A stretch of 64,000 nt of DNA from Panopea generosa (GCA_029582155.1 CM055907.1:9094451-9158450); one strand, 5' to 3'; shown: positions 1-12,536, counted from the first letter of the stretch. Numbers and translations are program-made. Notes: generated by a model not told the origin, from the letters alone.

Positions 1-305
1 TCCAGTCAATTTATGGTTACACCAGGCCGACCAGATATCGTGTTGCAGTCACATTGTATGATACCCATCCAGTCAATGTATGGTTACACCAGGCCCACCA
101 GATATCGTGTTGCAGTCACATTGTCCGATACCCATCCAGTCAATGTATGGTTACACTAGGCAGACCAGATATCGTGTTGCAGTCACATTGTATGATACCC
201 ATCCAGTCAATGTATGGTAACACCAGACCGACCAGATATTGTGTTGCAGTCACATTGTATGATACTCCATCCAGTCAATGTATAGTTACACCTGGCCGAC
301 CAGAT
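1..305 (+). repeat. 68-bp satellite array, upstream of gene copy 1 (cut by window start)
   Basis: About four and a half monomers of a 67/68-bp unit containing AGATATCGTGT, AGTCACATTGTATGATAC and ATCCAGTCAATGTAT. It is the same unit, in the same orientation, as the large array ending near 46,388. Both arrays end in the same non-satellite sequence (around GCTGAGCGCC), so the edge belongs to the duplicated block. The length alternates between 67 and 68 bp according to the number of C residues before ATCCAGTC. The short ORFs read from it are artefacts of the periodicity. Confidence 0.95.
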
Positions 306-2019
306 TGAGAAATATTGTCTTAATGCTGAGCGCCAAGTAAGGAATCTTCTAGTACTATTTTTCAAGCATTTTGGTAGTACATCCTGCCTCATGCTCTCTT
401 AAACAGCTTGTGGAATATCTACTACGTCCTTCCCAATACCCTCTTGAACAGCTGGTGGAATATCCATTAAAAAGTTTCTATGTTATCTGAGAATATTTAT
501 AATAAATCATTTCTATGATAATACAGTACCTATAGAAATGCTCTTGCAAACGTTTTTATATAATGGCATAGCGCGTATTTTGCGCATGGAGAACATAAAT
601 GAATGAGTCAGATATTTCTCTATATTTTACGATATTCACATTCTATCACACCTGATTTGTATTGTGCATTACAATACATATTTACTCCGTCTCATCTTGA
701 TATATTGGTGTGTCTACTAGTTTCATTTTGTTTAAAATAATTAAGCAGCGAAATCGAGCAATTGCAGCTCAAGATTTCTATGGCATGTCAACTGTACGAA
801 ATATTTCTACATCGAAAAAGGTTACGAAATACTTGTAATGAAATATATACCATTTAACGTACTGATTACAGACATAAACCATCGATCTAAATAACTTTGA
901 CCTTTACTGGTGACCTTTACTGGTGAAATGTAGTGATCGTAGTTAAATGTCTTGCTTCTCTGTCCTTTGAAAAGTTGCCGAATACATTGGCGTATAGCAT
1001 CACATATTTATCTTTATATATATTTACCTGAGTATTTCTGTATTTCACAATAAACACATGTCCATGCTGACGTATTTACAACATAATAATGTAACATCTA
1101 TTTACAATTCATATTGTGATGTGAGGACGGGGGAAGAGCGAGGTTTGGTGCACCTGTTAACCGGGTTTAAGTTCCCCAGTGGTGATTTTACTGCTGATCG
1201 ATCCAATGCAATGCAACCTATTCTTTATAAATGCACTGCAATTATTAAATTGATAATTCATGTTAACAGTACTCATGTTTGATTTGGTGTACTTTAAATG
1301 CTACATATGCTTATCCTGTTATTAATATTTTGTCTTATTTCACTCAGGTGAGCTAAACATATCTCTATACAGGTACTCTATATGCACTTGATATCTTCGT
1401 TAGTTTAATACACTCCGCGTAAGATAGTGTTTATTCGTTTTAAGCTGGATATAAATACTTCCTTGTATCATCTTTATATAGATATATTTCGGTCTTCCAT
1501 AATAAATAAAATACTTCCCTGTATTAATGGGTACACTAGTCAAGGGTCGATTTTACTCTTGTTCATACATAAATTAAATCCTTTCACATTGTAAACAGAT
1601 GGTGACATTAAAATATCTGTTTATTACAATTCACGTATAAAGTTAATCAATATAATACAAACGTGTCTATATATATTTAGGATTTGTCTCTATATTTACT
1701 TTGTTTATTTTCTATTGAAATATTGTGTCATAAATATTCCACACTTAAGAATATTCAGGTTAATTATTTTATTCTGAATATATCAACGATATACGTAGTA
1801 TTATATTCGTTTTTAACCTAATTTAATTCTAAAAACGGAAATAACCTTCAATACGAAATGATGTTAAAAGTACACACTGGTTTGGGTTAATAAATGTTCA
1901 AAACGATTTAACGACGCAATTAAAATGTGGATGATATATATGTGTAAGTTTGCAGGAAGTTAAATGAAGAAAATGATGTGTGTAGTTATATACGTAAACT
2001 ATAAAGATTAATACCTATT
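306..2019. other. Duplicated 5' flank of gene copy 1, no exon recognised
   Basis: Non-satellite flank that aligns with 46,389-47,650 of the second copy (shared CTTTACTGGTGACC doublet near 899-930, shared GATGGTGACATT near 1,600). A 74-codon ORF at 1,058-1,282 has a counterpart at 47,029-47,295, with a shared segment around CDVRTGEERG and FKFPSGDFTADRSNAM. The duplication itself explains the sharing, the two ends differ, and I do not recognise a family, so I do not call it a gene. It may be part of an older dispersed repeat. Confidence 0.5.
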
Positions 2020-2086
2020 TACCGGTGATCAGGGTTGTATCGTACACAGTGAATTAAACATATAAAGATACAACCCCGAAGAAAAA
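2020..2086 (+). promoter_or_regulatory. Promoter-proximal / 5' leader of gene copy 1
   Basis: The roughly 65 bp before the ATG are conserved with 53,497-53,561: GGTGA, a GTGAATTAAA block, then GAAGAAAAAATGGCGG. The GAAAAAATGG start context is purine-rich with G at +4, compatible with efficient initiation in animals. No clear TATA box or initiator can be assigned by eye. Confidence 0.4.
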
Positions 2087-5000
2087 ATGGCGGAAAAAGA
2101 TGAAAACAATATGAGGGAAAGTAAACGTCGCTTCATTGATTTCAGTAAAAATGTGACATACGCAATAGAACGTGTTTCGGAAAAAATATCGGACCTTAAT
2201 GACAATGCTTGCGATTTGAAACAAGAACTAGAAGCTCTAAAAACGTATCTTGAAAACGGAAGTGAAATTTTGGAATGTGTATCTCAATCAATCCATGTAC
2301 CGATGCGGGGAAAGTCTGGAAGACAGAGTAAGTACATTTTAGTCTTGAACTATACAATGCTTTTCGGAAGATTAAATTAAAAGTTTCAAATATTTTAAGA
2401 TACCCATGATGTCGCCTATGTAGGAGGGCAGCTACAAATTTACCAATTTTATCATCGATAATGAAATTGTTAAATGTAAAAATATTAACATGGTGTCCAA
2501 TTGGAAGTTAACAAACAAATACATATCACATTGAAGGTAGCGTTAACCATACTTAATTCGTCGTATTTTAAAAATATTATAATACCATGAATAACGTATT
2601 TTTCATTATTGAGGAAATATGGTCGCGATATACCTTTTAGATAATTTCCGTATGCATACACAAAAAGGTCACGTGAGTATGTTATGTTACCTAGGCTATG
2701 TTTCAAATAGAAGAATTTATTTTCATTTTAAACAAACCGAAGTTCTCATTGCATTAAATCTACTAGTATATAAAATTACGTCTGCGTATTTAACTACGAT
2801 TTTATTCCAAATAGAAAGTATTTTAAAGTAGATTCTTTTCAGAGAACAAATGCACTTTTAATAAATACTAACTGGCAGGTGTTTATTTTTAATTTTAAAT
2901 ACACAGGTGTGTGTGTATGGGGGGGGGGGGGGAGGGGCATTCACTTCAATCAATATATCAACGTTCAATGTTTCTTTGTGTCTCAAGTATAACTTTCCAA
3001 ATAACTGGCAAAACCCTCTTGCTTTTATGTATTTGTAAATATTAATAGTTTTGCTACTTTTGTAATGTATGGTTGTAAGCAATTATATGTTTAAACTTAC
3101 TGATAACTTTCCCATTGTTATTTTGTAGATTCAGCAGTAACTGAGTTAAAAGACAGTGGTGTAATTTCAGGTAACCCATTATATATATAAACATGTATAA
3201 TATATTACATTGCAGGTAGACATTCCGCGAACTCAAAAAAAAAAAAACAAACACTTTCCCATTCTGTGTCATCATGTGGAATACTATGACTTTAAGTTAC
3301 ATTGTATCAATAACAATGTTAGGAGAGCATTAACTAGAGGAAATATGTAAGGTAAACATACAAAATAAATAATTCCACCTTTAACAAAAAGCTAATCAAT
3401 GAAGGAGGGTGCCAATAACGTGCCTTGCGAGATATTTCTACTAAAGCTTTTCGTGATTATTTTCAAACATTGACTGATAAAAAATCGTTGAAGAATTTTG
3501 TTATATGCTCACATAACCTATCCTGTATCTTTGGACTGAGTTCATTGGAGAAACTATCCATGAAGAAATCGCAAAATCATAGTTTTTCTTTAAAATAATA
3601 AGGCCTGTATATGTAATCTCATTCGCTTCTAAGCCATTATTTTTGCTATTTCTTGACTTTAATGATGCTTTTAGCAAGGAATCGTGGTAGCGCACCAAAT
3701 CCATGATCGGAGGGTCGTTGGTTCGATCCTTTGCCACGGCTTTGTGTGGTGTCCGTGAGCAAGACCCTTTTCCGCATATGCTTAGTACTGGTTATAACCA
3801 GGAAGACTTCGAGCAAAAACTTGTTTCACAATCGATGTAAAATAAATAAGTATATTATAAACTAAAGTTTCGAAGGGAGGACACATATTTTTAAAAAGGT
3901 ATTTGTGACTACTTTTATAATTACAGATGCATTATATATGTAAGCTGCATATGCGGTTTCAAATAATATATTAAACGACTATCTAAAGGCATATGGTATT
4001 ATTGGACAGGAGCAGGGGGTGAGGAAATAGCATGGTATTACAAGAAAAGTTAAAAATAATCTTAAGAAAATAATTTTTTCAACATTTAAAATACTCTGTG
4101 GATGGTTTAATTTGATTTGATTTACAGATATAGCAAAAATGAATATATGTATAAAATTGAAAACTACTTTTGTATATGTTGTCACTAAGTCTCAGTATTT
4201 CTTTTGTAGTTTAAGATGCATTCATCATAAAATACCGATATAATTTTCAAATTAGATCGTTGCGTGCGCATTTGGCATTGTGCAAAGACCTTGAGCGTGG
4301 GGATGAATTTCATAATATGTTAAGCCAAAATATATATTACTGATAGTATACTACATGGAGCCGAAAGACTGAGCTTTAATGAGCTTATGAAAAAAGTCAT
4401 TATTAAACTTTCAACCGTCTCCAAGACTATTGTTTTCAAATTTGAAATGATTTATATATAACTACACACCCTTTATATTTATTTAATAAACTTTATAGAT
4501 AAGATAATCTTCACCTCTCTACACTTTCTGTTCATCTTATAAATTGTTTCATTTATATAAATTGTATTGTTAATTGTTTACCATATAGTATTATTGATAG
4601 CCTAGTTCGCCTTTTATTTACATGCTCTATACCACAAAACATGCCCGTCCTGAGGATTTCACTGGATAAAAACTCAAATTATTTTTTATAATGAAATCAA
4701 CATGAAAATTAATGTACCATTAAGTTTACTATAGTCACTCTATCCAGTCAATGTATTTCGTATAAATGTAAAACCTTTTATTTTCTTTCTGATGTCTATG
4801 GGGACAAAATCCATTTACGTTTATACCATTCATAGATATACCCAGTTAAAGACCCTTTTTACAGGCCTAATTCACAATTCAAATATGATATGTAACAAAT
4901 AGGTCGATTATAGGATTTTAATCAAAATGATCAGTTAAATAAGACGAATAGCTTTTATATTTTTAAAAAGAAAGAAACAATAATTATTTATTACATCCAT

Positions 5001-8000
5001 TATACGCAACAACAAGGAAGACTTCCTGTTTCCAACGTTTGTGTTCAATGCAGAGCTCATAAAGTGGTAAACTTACAATCTACTTAACCTAAATATTGTT
5101 ATCTCTTCTGTTGACAAAACACAAAACAATACAAATATATGATGCTGTTATCGGTTTTCGACTACTTAATAATGGCCGTCAACTATTTTAATGCAAAACG
5201 GATGTTTCACTCAATGCTTTTATATAACGTTTAATCAACTATAAACTATTAATTTTCTACCAAAAGAAAACAAATACATGCCCATTCGCGTTAGATCACG
5301 TTGACCTAAATAAATTCCGAAAAGAATAGCATCACCAAATAAAATGACATGAGGCTGCAGGAGTGCAAATTAATGAAAGAATATAAAACTGCACAAACCT
5401 TTCACTAGACTGGATATTTCTCAATGGATTGATTGCATAATAATGGCAATTCACTAAACAGCATGAGGTTGTTTTTTTTTTTCTAATCTTATTTTTTTAA
5501 ATGACCTAGTAACAAATAAGAACACTAATTCAAAATAATAGATTGTTTTGATGTAAACTTTATTAATGCATCTTTATATATCCACATCTGCCTATCCACT
5601 TCTTATAACAAATCTTTTCAACTATTAACTGATTTTCATTCTACATTTAAAATGTGGTCTTGTGATAATTTCATACTCAATTGTTTGACAAATTTCTATA
5701 AGAATGGTATTCCTCCGGAACCTCCATAATTTCTGACATGCGCAGGCCATCATGCGTATAACATAACTTGGGCCTGGTATGCATCAGTTTCAGCAGATGT
5801 GGTTTCAATAAGTTATTAAACAAACCTAGATTTTGTCAAGGTTTTATGTAAACTAAAAAAATTACATAGTTATAAATACATTTTTCAGGACTGTATCATA
5901 CAATATTTCGTATTGGAAGCATTATGTTGTTATATTTTTCATTGAATTCAATAACAACTTGGATACAATTTGTAAGTATTGACATTTGTACATGAAATTA
6001 CTGAACTTGGTACTATAGTCTTTGAGTGAGTGAGTGAGTGAGTGAGTGAGTGAGTGAGTGAGTGAGTGAGTGAGTGAGTGAGTGAGTGAGTGAGTGAGTG
6101 AGTGAGTGAGTGAGTGAGTGAGTGAGTTATGAAAAATTGGATGAACGAACGAAAAATAAGTTAATAAAGTGAAGTTTTACGGTGTGCCTACACACACTGC
6201 CGCCACTGTAAGAAATATTCCAGATTTACAACTACAGATTAACATGCTAATTGAAAAATAATGAATATCCAAAACGAAACTGGAACCTTGATACCTGCAG
6301 AACTTCAAAGTGTCAGCAAATGTTATCAAAAACTTAATTTGTCGCTTCCTATGACTTGCCTGAGCTATGTCTTTGTGGATGAATCAGTACCACAAAGAGG
6401 TCTGGAAAAAGTGCATTGCGAAAGGATACATACAATACATAGTCCATGTTGGGTATCGAACTCACGACCGTCACAACTTTGATCAGATTTTCTACAACAA
6501 TAGACTACTGATTTCATGACCCTTTGGTCATAATTTAGTAGTTACTGATATGGCGTAATAAAGGGGACGTAGTTTTTTTTTTTATTAGTGAAGAATATTG
6601 TGAGTGTGAAATAAATACGGTTTTAAATATTTCAATGTTTAGGTGATTATAAATTAGCCAACAAAACATATGGTTTGTTATAAAAGTTTATTTATTGTTT
6701 CAAAATGGGGGAAAATAATGACATATCCTGGTCTGTTTGTTTAAAAAGAAATATCTGCAGATTAAAATAAACTCCAAGAGAATATGTTACTGGTTTTCGA
6801 AGCTTTATTAAAAATACTTTTCTTTTAAAACGCACCTTTCTTTTAAATAAATTATTTGATGTCGCAGATTATAAGAATATGATTTGCTCCATTAAAACAG
6901 TAATAGCGCGAACATCTGTTTCAAAATCTAGTACAGGCAATTTGCATAATATACGTTAACTATTATTGTAGATTTTGCGACATTGGTTCTACAAAGCAGA
7001 TATAATATGTTTTTCTTTTGGTTGTTTTAATGGGTTTTAAGGCCATTTTCAACACATTTCATGTTAAATATGACATATCCAGTTTATATTGGTGGAGGAA
7101 GACCTTAGAAGGAATCTGAGTAGAACCACCGTCCTTCCGCAAAAAACTGGAAAACTTTCTCATATAAAGTTTTTGGAGCGAGCAGGATCCGAACCTACGG
7201 CATCAGCAGTGAGAGGTAAGTGATCTTAAGATGGTGCCTTAGTCTACTCGGCTACGGAGGACCTTGGACATAACGGTTAGAGGGATGCCGTAGATACCCA
7301 GTTTGTATCAAGACTGTGTAAATTCTACATTGATGTGCAATCTCGACTTTGATGCCTGACATCAATATTATTTAAGAAAACTTTCAAATGTAAGAGTGGG
7401 TGTTTTACTCCTCGGTAAAATGGATCGAGATTTCAGGAACGAAACTGCGCCATCGTGTTAGTTTGCATCGATTTATATAGGCATTGCCAAATCGCCCGCG
7501 TTTCATGTTAAGTGATTATTAAAATTGCTTATTTTATTTGAATGTATTACTATAATTATAATTTAAATTATTTTTCAGGCATTTCTGTAAATTCAACAGA
7601 TTCTATTACACATGAAGATGACTCTGAAACAGGTAAGTATAATTATGGTTATAAAATAAACAGTTTCAGGTGCACAGTGTTTGATTAAATATTATATATG
7701 CAGTAAAATACTAAATTATTTGGTTATTCATTACAAAGGGAGGTGAAAGTGACATTGTTCAGTATATGATTATAAGATATACAGTGTTTGATTCAGTATA
7801 ACATATGTAGTAATAAACTAAATTATTTGGTTATTCCTTACAAATGGAGGTGAAACTGACATTGTTCAGTATATGATTATAAGATATACAGTGTTTGATT
7901 CAGTATTACGTATGCAGTTAATCTAATATACAAAAGTATTTGGTTATTTGTTACATGTGGAGCTGAAACTGAGACTGTTCAGTATTTGATTATGAAATAT

Positions 8001-11000
8001 TCAGTGTTTGATACTGTATCACATGTGCAGTAATATACTATATTATTTTGTTATTTATGATTAATATTTAAAATACAATATGAATGTTTGGTAACATGCC
8101 TTTTATCTTATCATGAGTGCATTAGAAATACGTGTAGACCACACATTCGTGATAAGTATTTTCTTTATTTTCTTAAGGAACTGGTTCTACCAAGGAAGAA
8201 TGCAAACGTAACTTGTATAAGTTGTAATAACTCGGTTCACAATCGAAGTAAAAATAAATTTAAAGTTTAAACTAAGATATTATTAACAACAAATACTTCC
8301 GTATTGTGATACATTGTGGTTTAAATATTTGAAGTATTTTACGTTTTAGAGATTATTCAAAAAATCTTTTATAATTAATTACACGCTAATTTTGATTCAA
8401 ATCATTTGGTAAGAGGGAATTAGTGCAGTAGATAGAGTGTTGACCGCTTACGCTTACAGTTATAGATGCATTTCCAAGCTCGGCCCCAGACGCTCTTAAA
8501 AACAACACTCTGATTCTATGTAGGAAGCGGACTTGAGAGCGGTTCTTGTAAGCTCTGACCTTACTCTGCAACCAAGCTAAAAAATTAATATAAACTAAAA
8601 TATCGGTAAATGATTTTTTTTATGTGAAATATTCTTGTTTTATGTTCTTGATATTTATGTGTCACGTGCATAAGAAGAAGCTCGCGTAAATTTAGTTTGG
8701 TACATAAAAGTTCATAAATGTTTTATAAAGTTAATTTCTCATATTCAATTTGTGAATACTGCCATATCTTGTTTCTTCAACAATCAAACACCGACATATA
8801 TTAACGCAAATAATTACAACAAGAACACATACTGGGCCCTTCATCCTGTTTCATGAGGTCAACAGAGTTGACCATGAATAAATAGCGACTCTAGGTCAGT
8901 CTGATTATTTCTAAAATAATGACCGAAGCTGAAAATTATACTTTATTGATGTAAGTTCATGGGAAGAGAAAATAAAACGCCAATATATTTAAACAATGAA
9001 ATTGTGATTAATTATAATTAATGATTTTAGAGCCAAGGCCTTCCGTTGGACATGGCAGTGAACGCCGCAAAGGACGTCATTTCCAAGAACGACCTGAAGA
9101 CTTAACCACAGGAGATACAAGTACTCATTTTGTAAACTCGATGATTTGAGATTCAAAATATAAATGTCTGTTTAACTTTTTTTTCACTTGAAACTAAGAT
9201 TTAGCCAGATGATTTGGTAACTGAAATATGATTTGATGAAATACAAAATCTTACTCGTGATATAATGAAACGATATACCTATTAGTATCTATTTCGGGGA
9301 TGCACTGTTTTATACGTTTCATGAAACATTTACGGCCTGTGAATACAATATTTGATAATGAAGAAGAATTTAACTACAAACTGCATCTGCTTTGATAGTT
9401 TCCATTCAATGCACAAACATTTAAAGTGTAACATATATTCAAGTGTAAACATGAATTCAAAGCACAACGGAGAGGTTAGTTATAAGACACCACCTTAGAC
9501 TTTGTTTGTAAAAGCTCAAATAGGGTCTTATTTTTGTCTTGGTCCATTTAATCGTCTAAATTTTGGGTATTTAGAACAATAACAATGTATCTTGCTAGCC
9601 CGCTCTTAATTATGTAAATAATTATGTAACATCATGAAAGTACTTTTTTATGGAAAAAACAGGTGAAAACCTGGAGGTACGCGTGTTAACACAGTCTGAG
9701 AACAAAAAAGAGAAGCAACAAATGAAAATAGAATTTGAAAAGAAGAAACAAGATATAATAAGGGAGATGGCCAGGTTAAACGGTGTGTCCGAAGAAGAAG
9801 AAAGTGCGGTCCAAGATATAATGGAAATGGACAGGCTAGAGGCTGAGTGCAAAAGAATAAAGAATGAAAAATCGGAGAAAACATTAGGTAAACTGATTAT
9901 TCTTAGGATAGGGAATGATACATTGAAGTTCGATTCTGCGTCTGACAGTCTGTTATCAACAGTTAAGTCCGAGTACTAACTCATATAATTGTTGTTGTAC
10001 AGTCAGGTTTAAACTTGGTGTTTGTAGATCATACTTCTTACTCTAATATATTTGTTTTGTTTTAAATAACAGTGTAATCCACTGTATGATTTGAAGTAAT
10101 ATTCCTAGATCAAGATGTCCAAAGCAATGTTAGTATAACTAGGCGTTAAGCTCATCTTTGAACAACTGGACGTAGGGAGACTACTAAGATGAATTCAAGT
10201 AGCAACAACAACAATTTCATGTACATTTATTCTCTCATTACATTTACATGTAAAATTGGGGAAATATAAGTACAGATATCATAAAAGGTAGTGTTAATTG
10301 TGTTGGCTAGTCCTCTCCTATCACATCCAGTGTGAAACTAGTCCGGCCTGCGCAAGGCAGTCAATGACCATCGTGTAGTCGTGTAGCCAGGTACTTATGC
10401 CGCCGTGTCTTGGCTTAAACCATTTACAAGCTTATCTGGGCATTCACTGGCGTGTAACCAGGTACTTATGCCGCCGTGTCTCGACTTAAACCATGGACAC
10501 ACTCATTTTGGCACTCACTGGCGTGTAGCCAGGTACTTATGCCGCAGTGTCTCGGCTTAAACCATGGACACGCTCATCTGAGCACTGAATGGCGTGTAAC
10601 CAGGTACTTATGCCGCCGTGTCTCGGTTTAAACCATGGACATGCTCATCCGGGCACTCACTGGCAGGTGACACGGTAATATATCATTATAATAAAGCGTC
10701 TTAAAACAGGGAGGTCTTGAATCATGTGGTTAAGATGCATTTTCGAATCATGGCATTTTGAAATTCGATACATTCAATGTAACAATTTAGTGGCAATAAA
10801 AATGGCTGCTTCTAACTTCCATTGTTCTTAGTATGTTTTTAATATGAAAACTTTGAATTTCAAAATAGTAAATAAATATTATACAACAGTTCACCTAACG
10901 GAGTGTTAAGCGAACAAAGCTTGAACAACTCAGCCCAGGTCTTTAAACATTAGATACATTTCGGATATCAACAAATATTAAGAAAGATGCACAAAATATA

Positions 11001-12536
11001 ATAATCGTGTATAAAGACTAACATGGCCGCCAGCAATAATCAATTACTCGATGTGAATATCAAATAAAATAACATCAGTTTAAGACAGTGCACTCGCACG
11101 TGAAACATCTTGCAACAATTAATCTTGAAAAAAAAGAATGTTCAAAAAAGGATAAATACCGTTATTTCAATACACGTAGATTCGATACATGACTAGCAGA
11201 AATTAGTTTCAATACTATCTATAGAAGCGAAAGGATGTTTTCTACTTTATATATTGAAATGGATAATTCTCAAGAGATTTTCATTTTGGACCGTAGTAAA
11301 ATAGTGAACGTCCACGGGGTACTGGTTGAAAATGTTCCGAGTATCATGTTCGCTCACATTTACTCTGTTATTTATTGCACCATTCTTATGTTTACATTTC
11401 GTTTTGATGCATTTTCTTCTTTTAGGCGAAACATTGTGTGGACGACGGTCTGTTAATGTAAGTATGATTTAAACAATTGGATTTTTTAATTGGGTTTAAC
11501 GCATATTCAAACCATTTCCTGTTATATTCAGCATTTCCAGTTTTATTTGTGAAGGAGATATCAAAATGAATCTGAATAGAGTCACCTTCTGCAAAAAAAC
11601 TGTCAAACCTTCTCAAATAAAGTGTTCGGAGCGAGCAGGACTCCAACCTATGACTTTAGAGAGAGGCAAGTGATCTTGAGACGGCGCCTTAGACTATAGA
11701 CCAAGAAGGACCCTAATCTATTGGATAAATGTGTATACATTGTTACAAAATGTTCAAATTGTTATCGACATTGAAAATTATTGTATTTCCAAGAAAATAC
11801 ATAATGTTTTGAGCAAACTGTGTGGCCGTTTTGATAAATATTGAATATATTATAAACAGTTACTGTTTTACATTCACGACATTCACGAAATTTTTATCGT
11901 AAGACATTTTGTGAAACGCATCCCAAATGTTCCAATAATATGCTAGTTTTTAAATATCCTCTCATTGAATAATAATAATAATCTTAATATCTGAATGAAT
12001 CACAAATTAACACAATAGTACACTTTCATTATGATAAAACACACATCTGATTTATATAATATGATGGAAGGTTCTGGGAATTTTCTAAGCTAAAAATCAC
12101 ATACAGAATAAACCAAGCATATTCAAATGATTCAAGTTTGTATTAATAACTTGTTATACAAACTTGTCTCAACTCTACAAATATGCACGGGACATATATT
12201 TGTAAATGTTTCCCCATTATAAAATCATATAATAAAAAATCATCAATAACTCATTTATGTAGATACTTATTTTCCATTCTAATCTTCAAGAATTACAGTA
12301 CATTCATCAATCGTTCTATTCCATCAAATAAAATGTTTATATATATTACGTATTTGAAGATACATTTGGTACTGTAAATACTATAAAGTGCATTTTTATT
12401 AGTATTACTATAATGTTTGTAAATATTACATATCGATTTAAATTAATTTTAGGGGAACGAAATAGCCCATCCAAATGGTCAAACCTCGCCGACTGCTTCA
12501 GGAGAACCACCACCATTTCCATCTACTGTTGCCTGA
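2087..12536 (+). CDS. Seven-exon coiled-coil protein gene, copy 1 (unknown function)
   Basis: Exons placed by GT-AG sites and conservation with copy 2: 2087-2327, 3129-3170, 7579-7632, 9031-9120, 9663-9887, 11426-11457 and 12453-12536. The first five junctions are all phase 1, so exons 2-5 (42, 54, 90, 225 nt) are symmetric and individually skippable; exon 6 (32 nt) returns to phase 0. The product is 255 aa, starts MAEKDENNM, has no signal peptide or membrane segment, and is very charged. Exon 1 holds a predicted helix (around DLKQELEALKTYLENGSEIL). Exon 5 is a Lys/Glu-rich likely coiled coil (KIEFEKKKQDIIREMARL). The C-terminus is Pro/Ser-rich. The TGA at 12534-12536 looks like a nonsense mutation: copy 2 reads GGA there, and the frame stays open to a TAG at 12615-12617. 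The exon 4 donor is GTACTC in both copies. I recognise no family. Exon structure is secure; function is unknown. Confidence 0.8.
3686..3862 (+). mobile_element. tRNA-derived SINE, family 1 (present only in copy 1)
   Basis: tRNA-like head with a B box (GGTTCGATCC near 3,720), then the family body GAGCAAGACNCNTTTTCCGC-ATATGCTTAG-ACTGGTTATA-CAGGAAGACTTCGAGC, ending in an AAATAAATAA-type tail. The same element is at 37,281-37,443 and, inverted, at 19,809-19,993. The second gene copy lacks it: AGCAAGGAATCG is followed directly by TTCTTAAAGTTTGGAAGG near 55,461, which is the empty site. Confidence 0.85.
6024..6127 (+). repeat. (GAGT)n microsatellite
   Basis: About 26 uninterrupted GAGT units in intron 2. 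The same tract lies at the same position in copy 2 (57,524-57,629), so it predates the duplication. Confidence 0.97.
6261..6510 (-). repeat. tRNA-like dispersed repeat, conserved in both gene copies
   Basis: Read on the minus strand it contains a B-box-like GAGTTCGATACCC near 6,455 and a body ending in a CCACAAAGACATAGCTCAGG block. A plus-strand ORF of 73 codons runs through it and is shared with 57,761-58,009, but the two ORFs differ by an indel and by their stops. A SINE-like origin is more likely than a gene. Confidence 0.4.
7021..7264 (-). mobile_element. tRNA-derived SINE, family 2
   Basis: On the minus strand: a tRNA(Leu/Ser)-like head (GTCCTCCGTAGCCGAGTAG, later GTAGGTTCGGATCC as B box), then a body with AGTTTTTTGCGGAAGGACGG and GGTCTTCCTCCACCAATA. 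Four further copies are in this window: 11,484-11,712, 23,068-23,310 (plus strand), 58,543-58,795 and 62,918-63,154. The 58.5-kb copy is the duplicate of this one. Confidence 0.85.
7640..8060 (+). repeat. ~105-bp tandem repeat in intron 3
   Basis: Four degenerate units, each with GTGAAACTGACATTGTTCAG, a run like GATTATAAGATATACAGTGT and GCAGTAATATACTAAATTAT. A corresponding array is in copy 2 at about 59,680-60,080, so it predates the duplication. Confidence 0.8.
8155..8725 (+). mobile_element. Copy-1-specific insertion with SINE family 1 tail
   Basis: Copy 2 joins ACACATTCGTCATTAG directly to TTCTCATATTCAATTTG (near 60,170-60,190), so about 570 bp here are extra. The block at 8,178-8,262 resembles a degraded family-1 SINE tail (CTGGTTCTACCAAGGAAGA, then CACAATCGAAGTAAAAATAA). 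The block at 8,410-8,575 looks like a different tRNA-like repeat. Ends are not resolved. Confidence 0.5.
10376..10668 (+). repeat. ~72-bp minisatellite in intron 5, four units
   Basis: Four units, each with CCAGGTACTTATGCCGC, GTGTCTCGGCTTAAACCAT and CACTCACTGGC. Copy 2 has a single unit at about 61,797-61,870, so amplification happened only in this copy. Confidence 0.9.
11484..11712 (-). mobile_element. tRNA-derived SINE, family 2
   Basis: Minus-strand copy in intron 6, directly after the exon 6 donor. It has the CGGAGCGAGCAGGACTC and GGCGCCTTAGACTATAG portions of the tRNA-like head. The duplicate is at 62,918-63,154. Confidence 0.8.

Larger units (their letters stand above)
3171..7578 (+). 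other. Intron 2 of gene copy 1
   Basis: A 4.4-kb intron containing a SINE, a (GAGT)n tract, a conserved tRNA-like repeat and a second SINE. The stretch of roughly 4,050-5,550 has no counterpart in copy 2 and shows no recognisable coding or transposon signature. Alignment with copy 2 resumes at TTAATGCATCTTTATATATCCAC-like sequence (5,562 and 56,174). No further conserved exon with a suitable phase was found. Confidence 0.6.

Noticed and set aside
5889..5972. Extra exon between exons 2 and 3 (TTTTTCAG ... GTAAGT, open in copy 1)
   Set aside because: Copy 2 (56,490 onward) has an in-frame stop, and the end phase does not fit exon 3.
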